From the NCBI GenBank assembly GCA_017403205.1, contig JAFQOM010000179.1, forward strand, positions 1 through 13,880: DNA of 13,880 bases, given 5' to 3'. A program made the translations under genes and the position numbers. Origin of the DNA: Clostridia bacterium (lineage in GTDB: Bacteria; Bacillota_A; Clostridia; Christensenellales; UBA1242). The notes under the pieces are model-generated. The model worked only from the letters and a program-made list of their open reading frames with translations, did no database searches and was not told where the DNA came from. Position 1 is the stretch's first letter. Every line of letters starts with the position of its first letter. Shown here one piece after another: positions 1-4,979 of this stretch.

Positions 1-2
1 AG

Positions 3-215
3 CTTGGTGACTTGCTTTTCTCCGCAGTAAACGTTGCACGCTTTTGTGATTGCGATGCAGAGACTGCTCTGGACAAAGCTACAAAGAAATTTATGGCTCG
101 TTATACAATAACGGAACGACTTGCTCGTGAAAAGGGTATTGACATGAAGATATCCTCTATTGAGGTTCTCGATGAATTATGGGACGAAGCCAAAAAGGAA
201 TTGAGAAATAAATAA
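3..215 (+). CDS. mazG: MazG nucleoside triphosphate pyrophosphohydrolase, C-terminal fragment
   Basis: This is the last 70 codons of a gene cut off by the left edge of the window. In the frame opened at base 3 it reads LGDLLFSAVNVARF, the conserved block of the C-terminal MazG domain; its Asp lies in the ExxD metal-binding motif of the family. The end also fits MazG, with FMARYTITER followed by a 'LDELWDEAKKEL' tail. MazG hydrolyses (d)NTPs to the monophosphate and pyrophosphate and is thought to clean up aberrant nucleotides in the cytoplasm. The stop lies 60 bases before the HU gene on the same strand, the order mazG-hup seen in many Clostridia. Codon use is less AT-rich than in the genes beyond 660. 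Identity is clear; the N-terminal domain is not visible. Confidence 0.88.
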   Translation, partial: LGDLLFSAVNVARFCDCDAETALDKATKKFMARYTITERLAREKGIDMKISSIEVLDELWDEAKKELRNK

Positions 216-224
216 GTCCACTAA

Positions 225-240
225 AAATCGGTAACGATTT
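225..240 (+). other. Small intercistronic hairpin between mazG and hup
   Basis: AAATCG, a GTAA loop and CGATTT form a perfect 6-bp stem with a GNRA-type tetraloop, in the 60-base gap ahead of the HU gene. It has no T-run and so is not a terminator. It could protect or mark the 5' end of a processed hup message, but that is inference. Confidence 0.35.
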
Positions 241-275
241 GGAAAATAAAAAAATCTATTTTGGCGGAAATTTAA

Positions 276-545
276 ATGAACAAAACAGATCGTGTTAATG
301 CAGTTGCAGTGGCAGGTTTCACAAAGAAGGATGCTGACAAGGCAGTAGCAGCAGTTTTCGGCGCTATCGAAGATGCACTCGTAAAGGGTGACAAGGTTCA
401 GCTTATCGGCTTCGGTACATTCGAAGTACGTGAAAGAGCAGCTAAGGAAGGCCGCAACCCCAGAACAGGCGAAACACTTAAAATCGCTGCTTCTAAGGTT
501 CCCGCTTTCAAGGCAGGCGCAGCTCTTAAGAACGCTGTTAAATAA
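276..545 (+). CDS. hup: HU family DNA-binding protein (bacterial histone-like)
   Basis: The 89-residue product has the usual HU length (about 90). It starts [11 protein letters not shown] like most HU proteins and carries the DNA-binding arm signature [20 protein letters not shown] at about residues 45-64, with the intercalating Pro in RNP and the usual ending that packs against it. HU dimers bend and compact DNA non-specifically in the nucleoid. The helical N-terminal part is one residue shorter than the commonest form. A GGCGGA motif at 263-268 serves as ribosome binding site 7 bases before ATG. Codon use is markedly different from the rest of the window: Lys is AAG in 9 of 12 cases, and all Phe are TTC and all Ile ATC. 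The downstream rqcP/S4-domain and yabP genes often found after hup in Clostridia are absent; a terminator follows. Confidence 0.95.
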   Translation: MNKTDRVNAVAVAGFTKKDADKAVAAVFGAIEDALVKGDKVQLIGFGTFEVRERAAKEGRNPRTGETLKIAASKVPAFKAGAALKNAVK

Positions 546-953
546 TTAATTTTGCGCAGAACACTCCCGACCAAATGGTCGGGAGTGTGTCATTTTTTTA
601 CCCGCTCGCAGTATCCTTATACAGCTTCGGGATAAAGAAAATGCCATCTGCATCAAAATTAACACAAACATAAAACCTTGTATTAATAAATCGTTAAACA
701 TTAACGTAATAGAAATAATAGGCAACAAAACTGGTTTTGGATCTTCATGACAAAAAATTAGAGTTAAAATAAAGAAAAAAGCCAAAAATCCTATAGAAAC
801 AAATCCAATGTTAAGAGACCAAAATAAAGAAATAATAATAGAAACTAGCGCCATATAATATGGTGAATTTAAAAATTTTTTAATTTTTACTGCAAAATTT
901 GAAGAAAAAAAATTTCCACTATTTTGCGTTCTAACCTGGCTGTTAAAAATCAT
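546..953 (-). CDS. Hypothetical membrane protein, probably 3'-truncated at the composition junction
   Basis: The start is well supported: ATG at 951-953 is preceded by AAAGGA about 9 bases upstream. The first 110 or so residues look like a real integral membrane protein: a short polar N-terminus, then hydrophobic stretches around 32-52 (ALVSIIISLFWSLNIGF), 54-67 and 75-105. The last 25 residues or so (from SRSCIRIL onward) are Arg/Lys-rich, read straight through the hup terminator stem on the opposite strand, and do not look like protein coding. The natural gene was probably longer and lost its 3' part near 640-660. It lies 74 bases after ung on the same strand and may have been cotranscribed with it. 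The family is not recognised and no function can be given. Confidence 0.5.
   Translation of the reverse strand: MIFNSQVRTQNSGNFFSSNFAVKIKKFLNSPYYMALVSIIISLFWSLNIGFVSIGFLAFFFILTLIFCHEDPKPVLLPIISITLMFNDLLIQGFMFVLILMQMAFSLSRSCIRILRAGKKMTHSRPFGRECSAQN
561..599 (+). terminator. Strong Rho-independent terminator after hup
   Basis: A perfect 12-bp GC-rich stem (ACACTCCCGACC at 561-572, GGTCGGGAGTGT at 577-588) with an AAAT loop is followed by a T-run at 593-599. It sits 15 bases after the HU stop codon. Its high GC matches hup rather than the AT-rich terminators further right in the window. Confidence 0.9.
598..655 (-). other. Probable C-terminal tail of a convergent gene, cut at the junction
   Basis: Read on the minus strand, a frame ending at a TAA at 598-600 gives NFDADGIFFIPKLYKDTASG. 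It uses codons such as ATC, CCG, AAG, CTG and GCG that fit hup and mazG, not the AT-rich genes to the right. The frame meets a stop about 36 bases upstream of that peptide, inside AT-rich sequence. The simplest reading is the last codons of a gene from the GC-richer DNA whose upstream part is missing. The family is not recognised, and the piece is short enough that chance cannot be excluded. Confidence 0.35.
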
Positions 954-1027
954 ATAAAATTTTCCTTTATTATTATGCTAAAAACATTCTTCAAATTTAA
1001 AATCATATTTTGTAAAGTTGAAAAAGA

Positions 1028-1699
1028 TTAAATATTTTCTATTTGCCAATCAATAGGCTGCAAATTGTTTTTTAATAAAAATTCGTTACATTTTTTAAAG
1101 TGCCCGCATCCAAAAAAGCCATTATATGCAGAAAGTGGACTTGGATGAGCGCATGTTAAAACATAGTGATTAGACAAGTTTATATCTTTAACAATACTTT
1201 TTGCACCATTTCCCCACAATAAAAATACAACTGGGGTTTGTTTTTGTGCTATTTTTTGTATAACTGTGTGGGTAAATTGCTCCCACCCCTTATTTTTGTG
1301 GCTAAAACTTTTGCCCTTTTCAACAGTTAAAACGCTGTTTAATAGTAACACTCCTTGACGTGCCCATTTTGTTAAGTTTCCGTGATTTGGTATGTAACAA
1401 CCCAATTCATCTTGAAGTTCTTTATATATATTTTTTAAGCTTGGTGGAGGCTCTACCCTTTCAACCGAAAAACAAAGCCCGTGAGCTTGTCCTTCATTAA
1501 TATATGGATCTTGACCAATAATAACAACTTTCACATCATTATATTTTGTTTGATTTAATGCATTAAAAACATTTTTATCTTGTGGATAAATTATTTTTGA
1601 ATTGTATTCATTTTTTAAAAATTGTTGCAATGATTTAAAATATTCTTTATCAAATTCTTCTTTTAAAAGCTCATACCAATTTTTTGTTATATAAAACAT
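1028..1699 (-). CDS. ung: Uracil-DNA glycosylase, family 1
   Basis: This enzyme removes uracil from DNA, the first step of base excision repair. The 223-residue length is standard for family 1 Ung. Motifs appear in order: GQDPYINEGQAHGLCFSV at 62-79, with the water-activating Asp64, Tyr66 that shields the pocket from thymine, and the uracil-stacking Phe77; LLLNSVLTV at 118-126 with the uracil-recognising Asn121; and HPSPLSA at 185-191 with catalytic His185 and the DNA-intercalation loop. The usual GQDPYH is GQDPYI here, so the residue after the critical Tyr is not His. ATG at 1697-1699 has AGGA about 10 bases upstream. The gene lies 81 bases downstream of trxB on the same strand with only a weak hairpin between, so readthrough from the trxB promoter is likely. 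Confidence 0.97.
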   Translation of the reverse strand: MFYITKNWYELLKEEFDKEYFKSLQQFLKNEYNSKIIYPQDKNVFNALNQTKYNDVKVVIIGQDPYINEGQAHGLCFSVERVEPPPSLKNIYKELQDELGCYIPNHGNLTKWARQGVLLLNSVLTVEKGKSFSHKNKGWEQFTHTVIQKIAQKQTPVVFLLWGNGAKSIVKDINLSNHYVLTCAHPSPLSAYNGFFGCGHFKKCNEFLLKNNLQPIDWQIENI

Positions 1700-1780
1700 C
1701 GTTTATTTTTCCTAAAACTTGAAAAAATCATAAAACAATAAAAAGTTTAAGCATTTTTTCAGCTGCTATTCTTAAATTAT

Positions 1781-2716
1781 TTATTTTTTTTGTGCAGCGC
1801 GATAAAGCTTAATGATTTCAAAAGCTTTTGTTGCTGCAATTGCACCATCGCTACACGCTGTAACAATTTGGCGAAGTGGTGTTTGTCTAATATCGCCAAT
1901 TGCAAATACACCCTCAAAATTAGTGCGCATGCAGTCATCTGTTAAGATATATCCGTTTTCACTTAATTTTAAGTCACCGGCAACCATTTCTGTGTCTGGA
2001 CCTCTGCCAATGCACACAAAAAGCCCATCTAGATCTATTTTTGTTTTTTCTCCACTAACTTTGTTAGAAACCTCAATACCTGTTAAATTTGTTTCTCCAA
2101 ATAACTCTGTAACTGTAGAGTTTAAAACAAGTTCAATATTTTCCTTTTCTTTTATTTGTTTTACTAATATTTCTTCGCCCCTAAATTCATCACGTCTATG
2201 AATTAAATAAACTTTCTTTGCTTGATTTGACAAATAAAAGCAATCTTCAAGTGCAGTATTTCCACCACCAACAATTGCCACAACTTTATCTTTAAATAAA
2301 ACGCCATCACAAGTTGCGCAATAACTAATACCCTTGCCAACATATTTCCTTTCTGTTGGTAGACCCAACTTTCTTATACTTGCACCAAATCCCAAAATTA
2401 AAACTTTTGCCTTAACTGTTTGCTTATAGCATTCTACAAGCTTTTCTTCACCCTCTGGCACAACTTTTGTTACTTCATCCCAAACAAAATCAATATTAAG
2501 ACTTTGAGCATGTTCAAACATTTTTTGAGATAGTTCTGCCCCACTAATTTTTGTAAAACCAGGATAGTTTGCAACTTCATATGTTGTAGCTACAGCACCG
2601 CCAACAGCACCCTTTTCAATAATAACAACATCTAAGCCAGCTCTTTTAGCATAAATACCTGCTGTAAGTCCTCCAGGGCCTGCACCAAGAATTGCAACAT
2701 CATAAACCTTTTCCAC
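1781..2716 (-). CDS. trxB: Thioredoxin-disulfide reductase (NADPH, FAD)
   Basis: TrxB passes electrons from NADPH through FAD and a redox-active disulfide to thioredoxin in the cytoplasm. The 311-residue product has the expected low-molecular-weight layout: FAD-binding GAGPGG at 11-16, the active-site CATC at 133-136 in SYCATCDG, NADPH-binding GGGNTA at 150-155, HRRDEFR at 173-179 (the two Arg favour NADPH over NADH), and the closing FAD motif GDIR at 274-277. The start is GTG at 2714-2716, fixed by a strong AAGGAG (2726-2731) 9 bases upstream; no ATG fits it. A promoter lies about 40-70 bases upstream. No thioredoxin gene is adjacent, so its partner must be encoded elsewhere. Confidence 0.97.
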   Translation of the reverse strand: MEKVYDVAILGAGPGGLTAGIYAKRAGLDVVIIEKGAVGGAVATTYEVANYPGFTKISGAELSQKMFEHAQSLNIDFVWDEVTKVVPEGEEKLVECYKQTVKAKVLILGFGASIRKLGLPTERKYVGKGISYCATCDGVLFKDKVVAIVGGGNTALEDCFYLSNQAKKVYLIHRRDEFRGEEILVKQIKEKENIELVLNSTVTELFGETNLTGIEVSNKVSGEKTKIDLDGLFVCIGRGPDTEMVAGDLKLSENGYILTDDCMRTNFEGVFAIGDIRQTPLRQIVTACSDGAIAATKAFEIIKLYRAAQKK

Positions 2717-2754
2717 TTGAAAAATCTCCTTGTTTTTAATAATTATTCCTTTTT

Positions 2755-2784
2755 ATTATAAAATTTTTTTGTGCAATTTGACAA
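2755..2784 (-). promoter_or_regulatory. Sigma-A-type promoter of trxB
   Basis: On the minus strand, TTGTCA (2779-2784) and a perfect TATAAT (2755-2760) are separated by 18 bases. Transcription would start near 2747, giving a leader of about 30 bases that contains the AAGGAG ribosome binding site. Confidence 0.65.
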
Positions 2785-2857
2785 GTAAAAAATCAAATCA
2801 ATTAAAATTTTATAAAGCGTTTTTAAAATTTTATTAAATAAGATCTAATTAATAGCT

Positions 2858-2871
2858 TGTTAATATTAACA
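2858..2871. promoter_or_regulatory. 14-bp perfect palindrome upstream of trxB (possible operator)
   Basis: TGTTAATATTAACA reads the same on both strands. It lies about 75 bases upstream of the trxB -35 box, between that promoter and the rpsI terminator. It resembles the half-sites of the clostridial Rex operator but with a 2-base instead of a 4-base spacer, so no regulator is assigned. In DNA this AT-rich, chance is a real possibility. Confidence 0.25.
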
Positions 2872-2921
2872 CAAATTATTAAATAACCTAACACACAAAT
2901 TTTTTATATACATAAAGACAT

Positions 2922-2959
2922 AAAAAAACTTGTATAGGTATAAAACCCATACAAGTTTT
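2922..2959 (-). terminator. Rho-independent terminator after rpsI
   Basis: On the minus strand an 11-bp stem (2949-2959 with 2925-2935) closes a 13-base loop and is followed by a T-run through 2922. It lies 17 bases beyond the rpsI stop codon and ends the rplM-rpsI transcript before trxB. Confidence 0.85.
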
Positions 2960-2975
2960 GATTGATAACAACAGA

Positions 2976-3461
2976 TTATCTCTTTGAGAATTGTGGAGCC
3001 TTTCTTGCTTTTTTGAGACCATATTTTTTTCTTTCTTTCATTCTTGAGTCTCTTGACAAGAAACCTGCTTTTTTAAGTTCTGGTTTAAATGTTTCGCTTT
3101 CTTTAACAAGAGCTTTAGCAATAGCTTGTCTAATAGCACCTGTTTGACCTGTGTATCCACCGCCATAAACATTAGCAATAACATCATATTTCTTTTCGTT
3201 TTCTGTTAAAACGAGTGGTTGACGAACTACAAGTTTTAAAGTTTCTAACATAAAGTAATCGTCAATATCTCTTTTATTAATAGTGATTTTACCTGTGCCC
3301 CCAGCAACAAGTCTTACACGAGCAACAGCATCTTTTCTTCTACCAGTTGCGATGTATTGATTTGCAACGCCTTTTTTAGCTTTTTTTGTAGGTGCTTTTT
3401 TAGCAGGAGCAGCTGCTTTTTTAACTACTTTCTTTTCTTCTGTTTTAACTTCTTCTGCCAT
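2976..3461 (-). CDS. rpsI: 30S ribosomal protein S9 with Lys/Ala-rich N-terminal extension
   Basis: S9 is part of the small-subunit head; its C-terminal tail reaches the P-site tRNA. The conserved core begins near residue 33 ([18 protein letters not shown]) and includes the S9 signature [19 protein letters not shown] at about 120-138 and the characteristic ending FSKR. The product has 161 residues against about 130 in most bacteria, the difference being a low-complexity N-terminal run of Lys, Ala and Glu (residues 1-32). The extended start is supported by AAAGGAGC at 3473-3480, about 11 bases upstream of ATG, while no comparable site is seen at the core. The start lies 1 base after the rplM stop, so its ribosome binding site is within rplM and the two are translationally close-coupled. 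Confidence 0.97.
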   Translation of the reverse strand: MAEEVKTEEKKVVKKAAAPAKKAPTKKAKKGVANQYIATGRRKDAVARVRLVAGGTGKITINKRDIDDYFMLETLKLVVRQPLVLTENEKKYDVIANVYGGGYTGQTGAIRQAIAKALVKESETFKPELKKAGFLSRDSRMKERKKYGLKKARKAPQFSKR

Positions 3462-3462
3462 A

Positions 3463-3906
3463 TTAGTTTCTTGCTCCTTTTACTGCGATAAGTTCTGGTT
3501 TTTGTGCTTCATGATTGTGATTTGCATCTTTATATACACGAAGTTTTTTAATCATCTTCTTTCCAAGAGAATTTTTTGGAAGCATTCCCTTAACTGCATT
3601 TGTTACTACAAAGTCAGATTTTGTTCTCATAAGTTCGTCATAACCAACTTCTTTAAGTCCGCCAACGAATCCTGTGTGATGATAATGTTTTTTGTCGTGC
3701 AATTTGTTGCCTGTTAAAACAACTTTGTCACTGTTAATAACTATAACGTGGTCACCTGTATCAACGTGTGGAGTATATTCTGGTTTGTTTTTTCCTCTTA
3801 AAATTGAAGCAACTTGGCTTGCAAGCCTGCCAAGAGGCATGTTTGTTGCATCAACGATATACCATTTGCTTTCCACAGTTTGAGGTTTTGCCATAAAAGT
3901 TTTCAT
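3463..3906 (-). CDS. rplM: 50S ribosomal protein L13
   Basis: L13 binds 23S rRNA early in large-subunit assembly. The 147-residue product matches the family length (about 142-148). It has the N-terminal block [17 protein letters not shown] at about 14-30, the central [15 protein letters not shown] and HTGFVGGL, and the signature [21 protein letters not shown] at about 105-125. ATG at 3904-3906 has AGGAG (3916-3920) 9 bases upstream; the second Met at residue 5, where many L13 proteins begin, is too far from it. It is followed immediately by rpsI, the universal L13-S9 pair, and lies downstream of truA as in many Firmicutes. A separate promoter and a structured leader precede it. Confidence 0.98.
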   Translation of the reverse strand: MKTFMAKPQTVESKWYIVDATNMPLGRLASQVASILRGKNKPEYTPHVDTGDHVIVINSDKVVLTGNKLHDKKHYHHTGFVGGLKEVGYDELMRTKSDFVVTNAVKGMLPKNSLGKKMIKKLRVYKDANHNHEAQKPELIAVKGARN

Positions 3907-3927
3907 AAAAAAAATCTCCTCTAAACT

Positions 3928-3994
3928 AAAAAAAATGTGTTTGCATCTTGTAAACTTATAGGGGCTAATCTACAAATCTAATTTTGCTAAACAC
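3928..3994 (-). ncRNA. Candidate L13 ribosomal-protein leader (autoregulatory 5' UTR element)
   Basis: Between the rplM promoter and its ribosome binding site the minus-strand RNA can fold into one long stem. GTGTTT (3989-3994) pairs with AAACAC (3937-3942), then GC/GC, then TTGTA with TACAA, then TTA with TAA around a GCCCCTA loop. Eight Ts (3928-3935) follow the closing helix. Known Firmicutes L13 leaders sit in exactly this place and are thought to bind free L13 to repress rplM-rpsI. The T-run suggests control by premature termination. The fold was drawn by eye and no covariance model was run. Confidence 0.55.
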
Positions 3995-3995
3995 A

Positions 3996-4024
3996 ATAAT
4001 ATTATATATTGTAATTTTTGTCAA
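3996..4024 (-). promoter_or_regulatory. Sigma-A-type promoter of rplM-rpsI
   Basis: On the minus strand, a consensus TTGACA (4019-4024) is followed after 17 bases by TATTAT (3996-4001). The start would fall at about 3989-3994, right where the leader hairpin begins. It makes rplM-rpsI independent of truA. Confidence 0.75.
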
Positions 4025-4094
4025 GACTTTTTTAATCATTTTGTCCTGATTTAAAGCAGTATATCAACATGTTAAAAACCTTGAAAAACAATTT

Positions 4095-4829
4095 TTAATA
4101 TTCTACTTTCTTTAAATATAATCCTCCAGGATTAACCGTTTTGCCAGCAAGCTGTCTGTTTGTTGTAGATAAAAGCACTTCTATATCTTTTAAAGTTAGC
4201 TTACCTCTGCCCAAGTCTATTAGCGTGCCAACCATGATTCTAACCATGTTATATAAAAAACCATTGCCACAAACTTCAAAAATAATGTTGGCATCATTTT
4301 TTATAATATTTGCATCATAAATTGTTCTTATGGTTGTTTTTGTTGTTGCATTGCTTGCTACAAAAGAGGAAAAGTCGTGAGTGCCTTCAAACAATTTTGC
4401 ACCTTGTTGCATAAGTTCTAAATCTAGTTCATATTCACATTTTAACTTTCTGTTTACATCAAAAACACTCATATCTTTACCGTTAAAAATTTGATAAACA
4501 TATGTTTTTTTCTTTGCACTTTTTCTGGCATTAAAGTTTTTGTCTACTTCAAAACTATCAACAATTCTTATATCAAATGGCAAAATGTTATTCAAAACAG
4601 TTTTAAAACGCTTTGCAGGCAACTGAGAGGAAGTAAAAAAATTAACAACTTGCCCTAATGCGTGCACACCTGCGTCTGTTCTACCACTTGGATAAGTTTT
4701 GCATTGTTCTTGAGTTGCCTGAAATATACAGTTTTCTAAAATTTCTTGAATAGATAACCCATTTTTTTGGCGTTGAAAGCCGCAATAATCTGTGCCAATA
4801 TATTCTAATATTAAACAAACATTTTTCAT
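4095..4829 (-). CDS. truA: tRNA pseudouridine synthase A (positions 38-40)
   Basis: TruA converts U38-U40 in the anticodon arm of many tRNAs to pseudouridine. The 244-residue product is of usual length and begins with the family pattern LEYIGTDYCGFQRQ. The catalytic motif is SGRTDAGVHALGQVVNF at 48-64, with the nucleophile Asp52 and the neighbouring Arg50; the first residue is Ser where Ala is common. A second conserved block, GNGFLYNMVRIMVGTLIDLG, lies near 189-208. ATG at 4827-4829 has no recognisable Shine-Dalgarno sequence, and a good promoter ends only 6 bases before it, so the message may be leaderless. The gene lies upstream of rplM-rpsI, as is common in Firmicutes, and is divergent from the PFOR gene. 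Confidence 0.97.
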   Translation of the reverse strand: MKNVCLILEYIGTDYCGFQRQKNGLSIQEILENCIFQATQEQCKTYPSGRTDAGVHALGQVVNFFTSSQLPAKRFKTVLNNILPFDIRIVDSFEVDKNFNARKSAKKKTYVYQIFNGKDMSVFDVNRKLKCEYELDLELMQQGAKLFEGTHDFSSFVASNATTKTTIRTIYDANIIKNDANIIFEVCGNGFLYNMVRIMVGTLIDLGRGKLTLKDIEVLLSTTNRQLAGKTVNPGGLYLKKVEY

Positions 4830-4835
4830 AAGCTA

Positions 4836-4864
4836 ATTATAAATGTTAAACACTTAAAATGCAA
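4836..4864 (-). promoter_or_regulatory. Sigma-A-type promoter of truA, giving a possibly leaderless mRNA
   Basis: On the minus strand, TTGCAT (4859-4864), a 17-base spacer and a perfect TATAAT (4836-4841) are followed by only six bases (TAGCTT) before ATG. With normal spacing from the -10 box the first transcribed base would be the A of the start codon or very near it. Confidence 0.6.
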
Positions 4865-4916
4865 TTATCTTTTTTAAAATATTGGCAAAATTTTTAACAA
4901 AATTTTATCTTGCAAA

Positions 4917-4945
4917 TTGACAATAAATAAATAGTAATCTATACT
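4917..4945 (+). promoter_or_regulatory. Sigma-A-type promoter of the PFOR gene
   Basis: A consensus TTGACA (4917-4922), a 17-base spacer and TATACT (4940-4945) predict a start near 4952. The leader would be about 28 bases and contain AGGAG at 4967-4971. This start site rules out translation from the ATG at 4950 and supports the one at 4980. Confidence 0.75.
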
Positions 4946-4979
4946 AAAAATGTATTTTAATTTTATAGGAGTTTTAAAT

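Noticed and set aside
1746..1776. Terminator between trxB and ung
   Set aside because: A short AT stem (TTTAA/TTAAA with AGCA/TGCT) followed by CTTTTTATTG can be drawn, but it is bulged and weak compared with the other terminators here; readthrough seems more likely.
1812..2201. Plus-strand open frame of 129 codons opposite trxB
   Set aside because: It lies wholly antisense to a gene with all TrxB motifs, has no ribosome binding site and its translation is Ser/Phe-rich low-complexity sequence, as expected of a shadow frame.
2858..2871. Rex operator upstream of trxB
   Set aside because: The clostridial Rex consensus has TTGTTAA and TTAACAA with four bases between. Here the half-sites are only two bases apart, which would misplace the dimer contacts.
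4025..4094. Terminator between truA and rplM
   Set aside because: Only a small AACATGTT palindrome is present with no stem and T-run; truA transcripts may run into rplM-rpsI.
4882..4900. Rex-like site between truA and PFOR
   Set aside because: The right half TTAACAA is good, but the left half is TTGGCAA and the overall length is 19 instead of 18, so the match is too weak.
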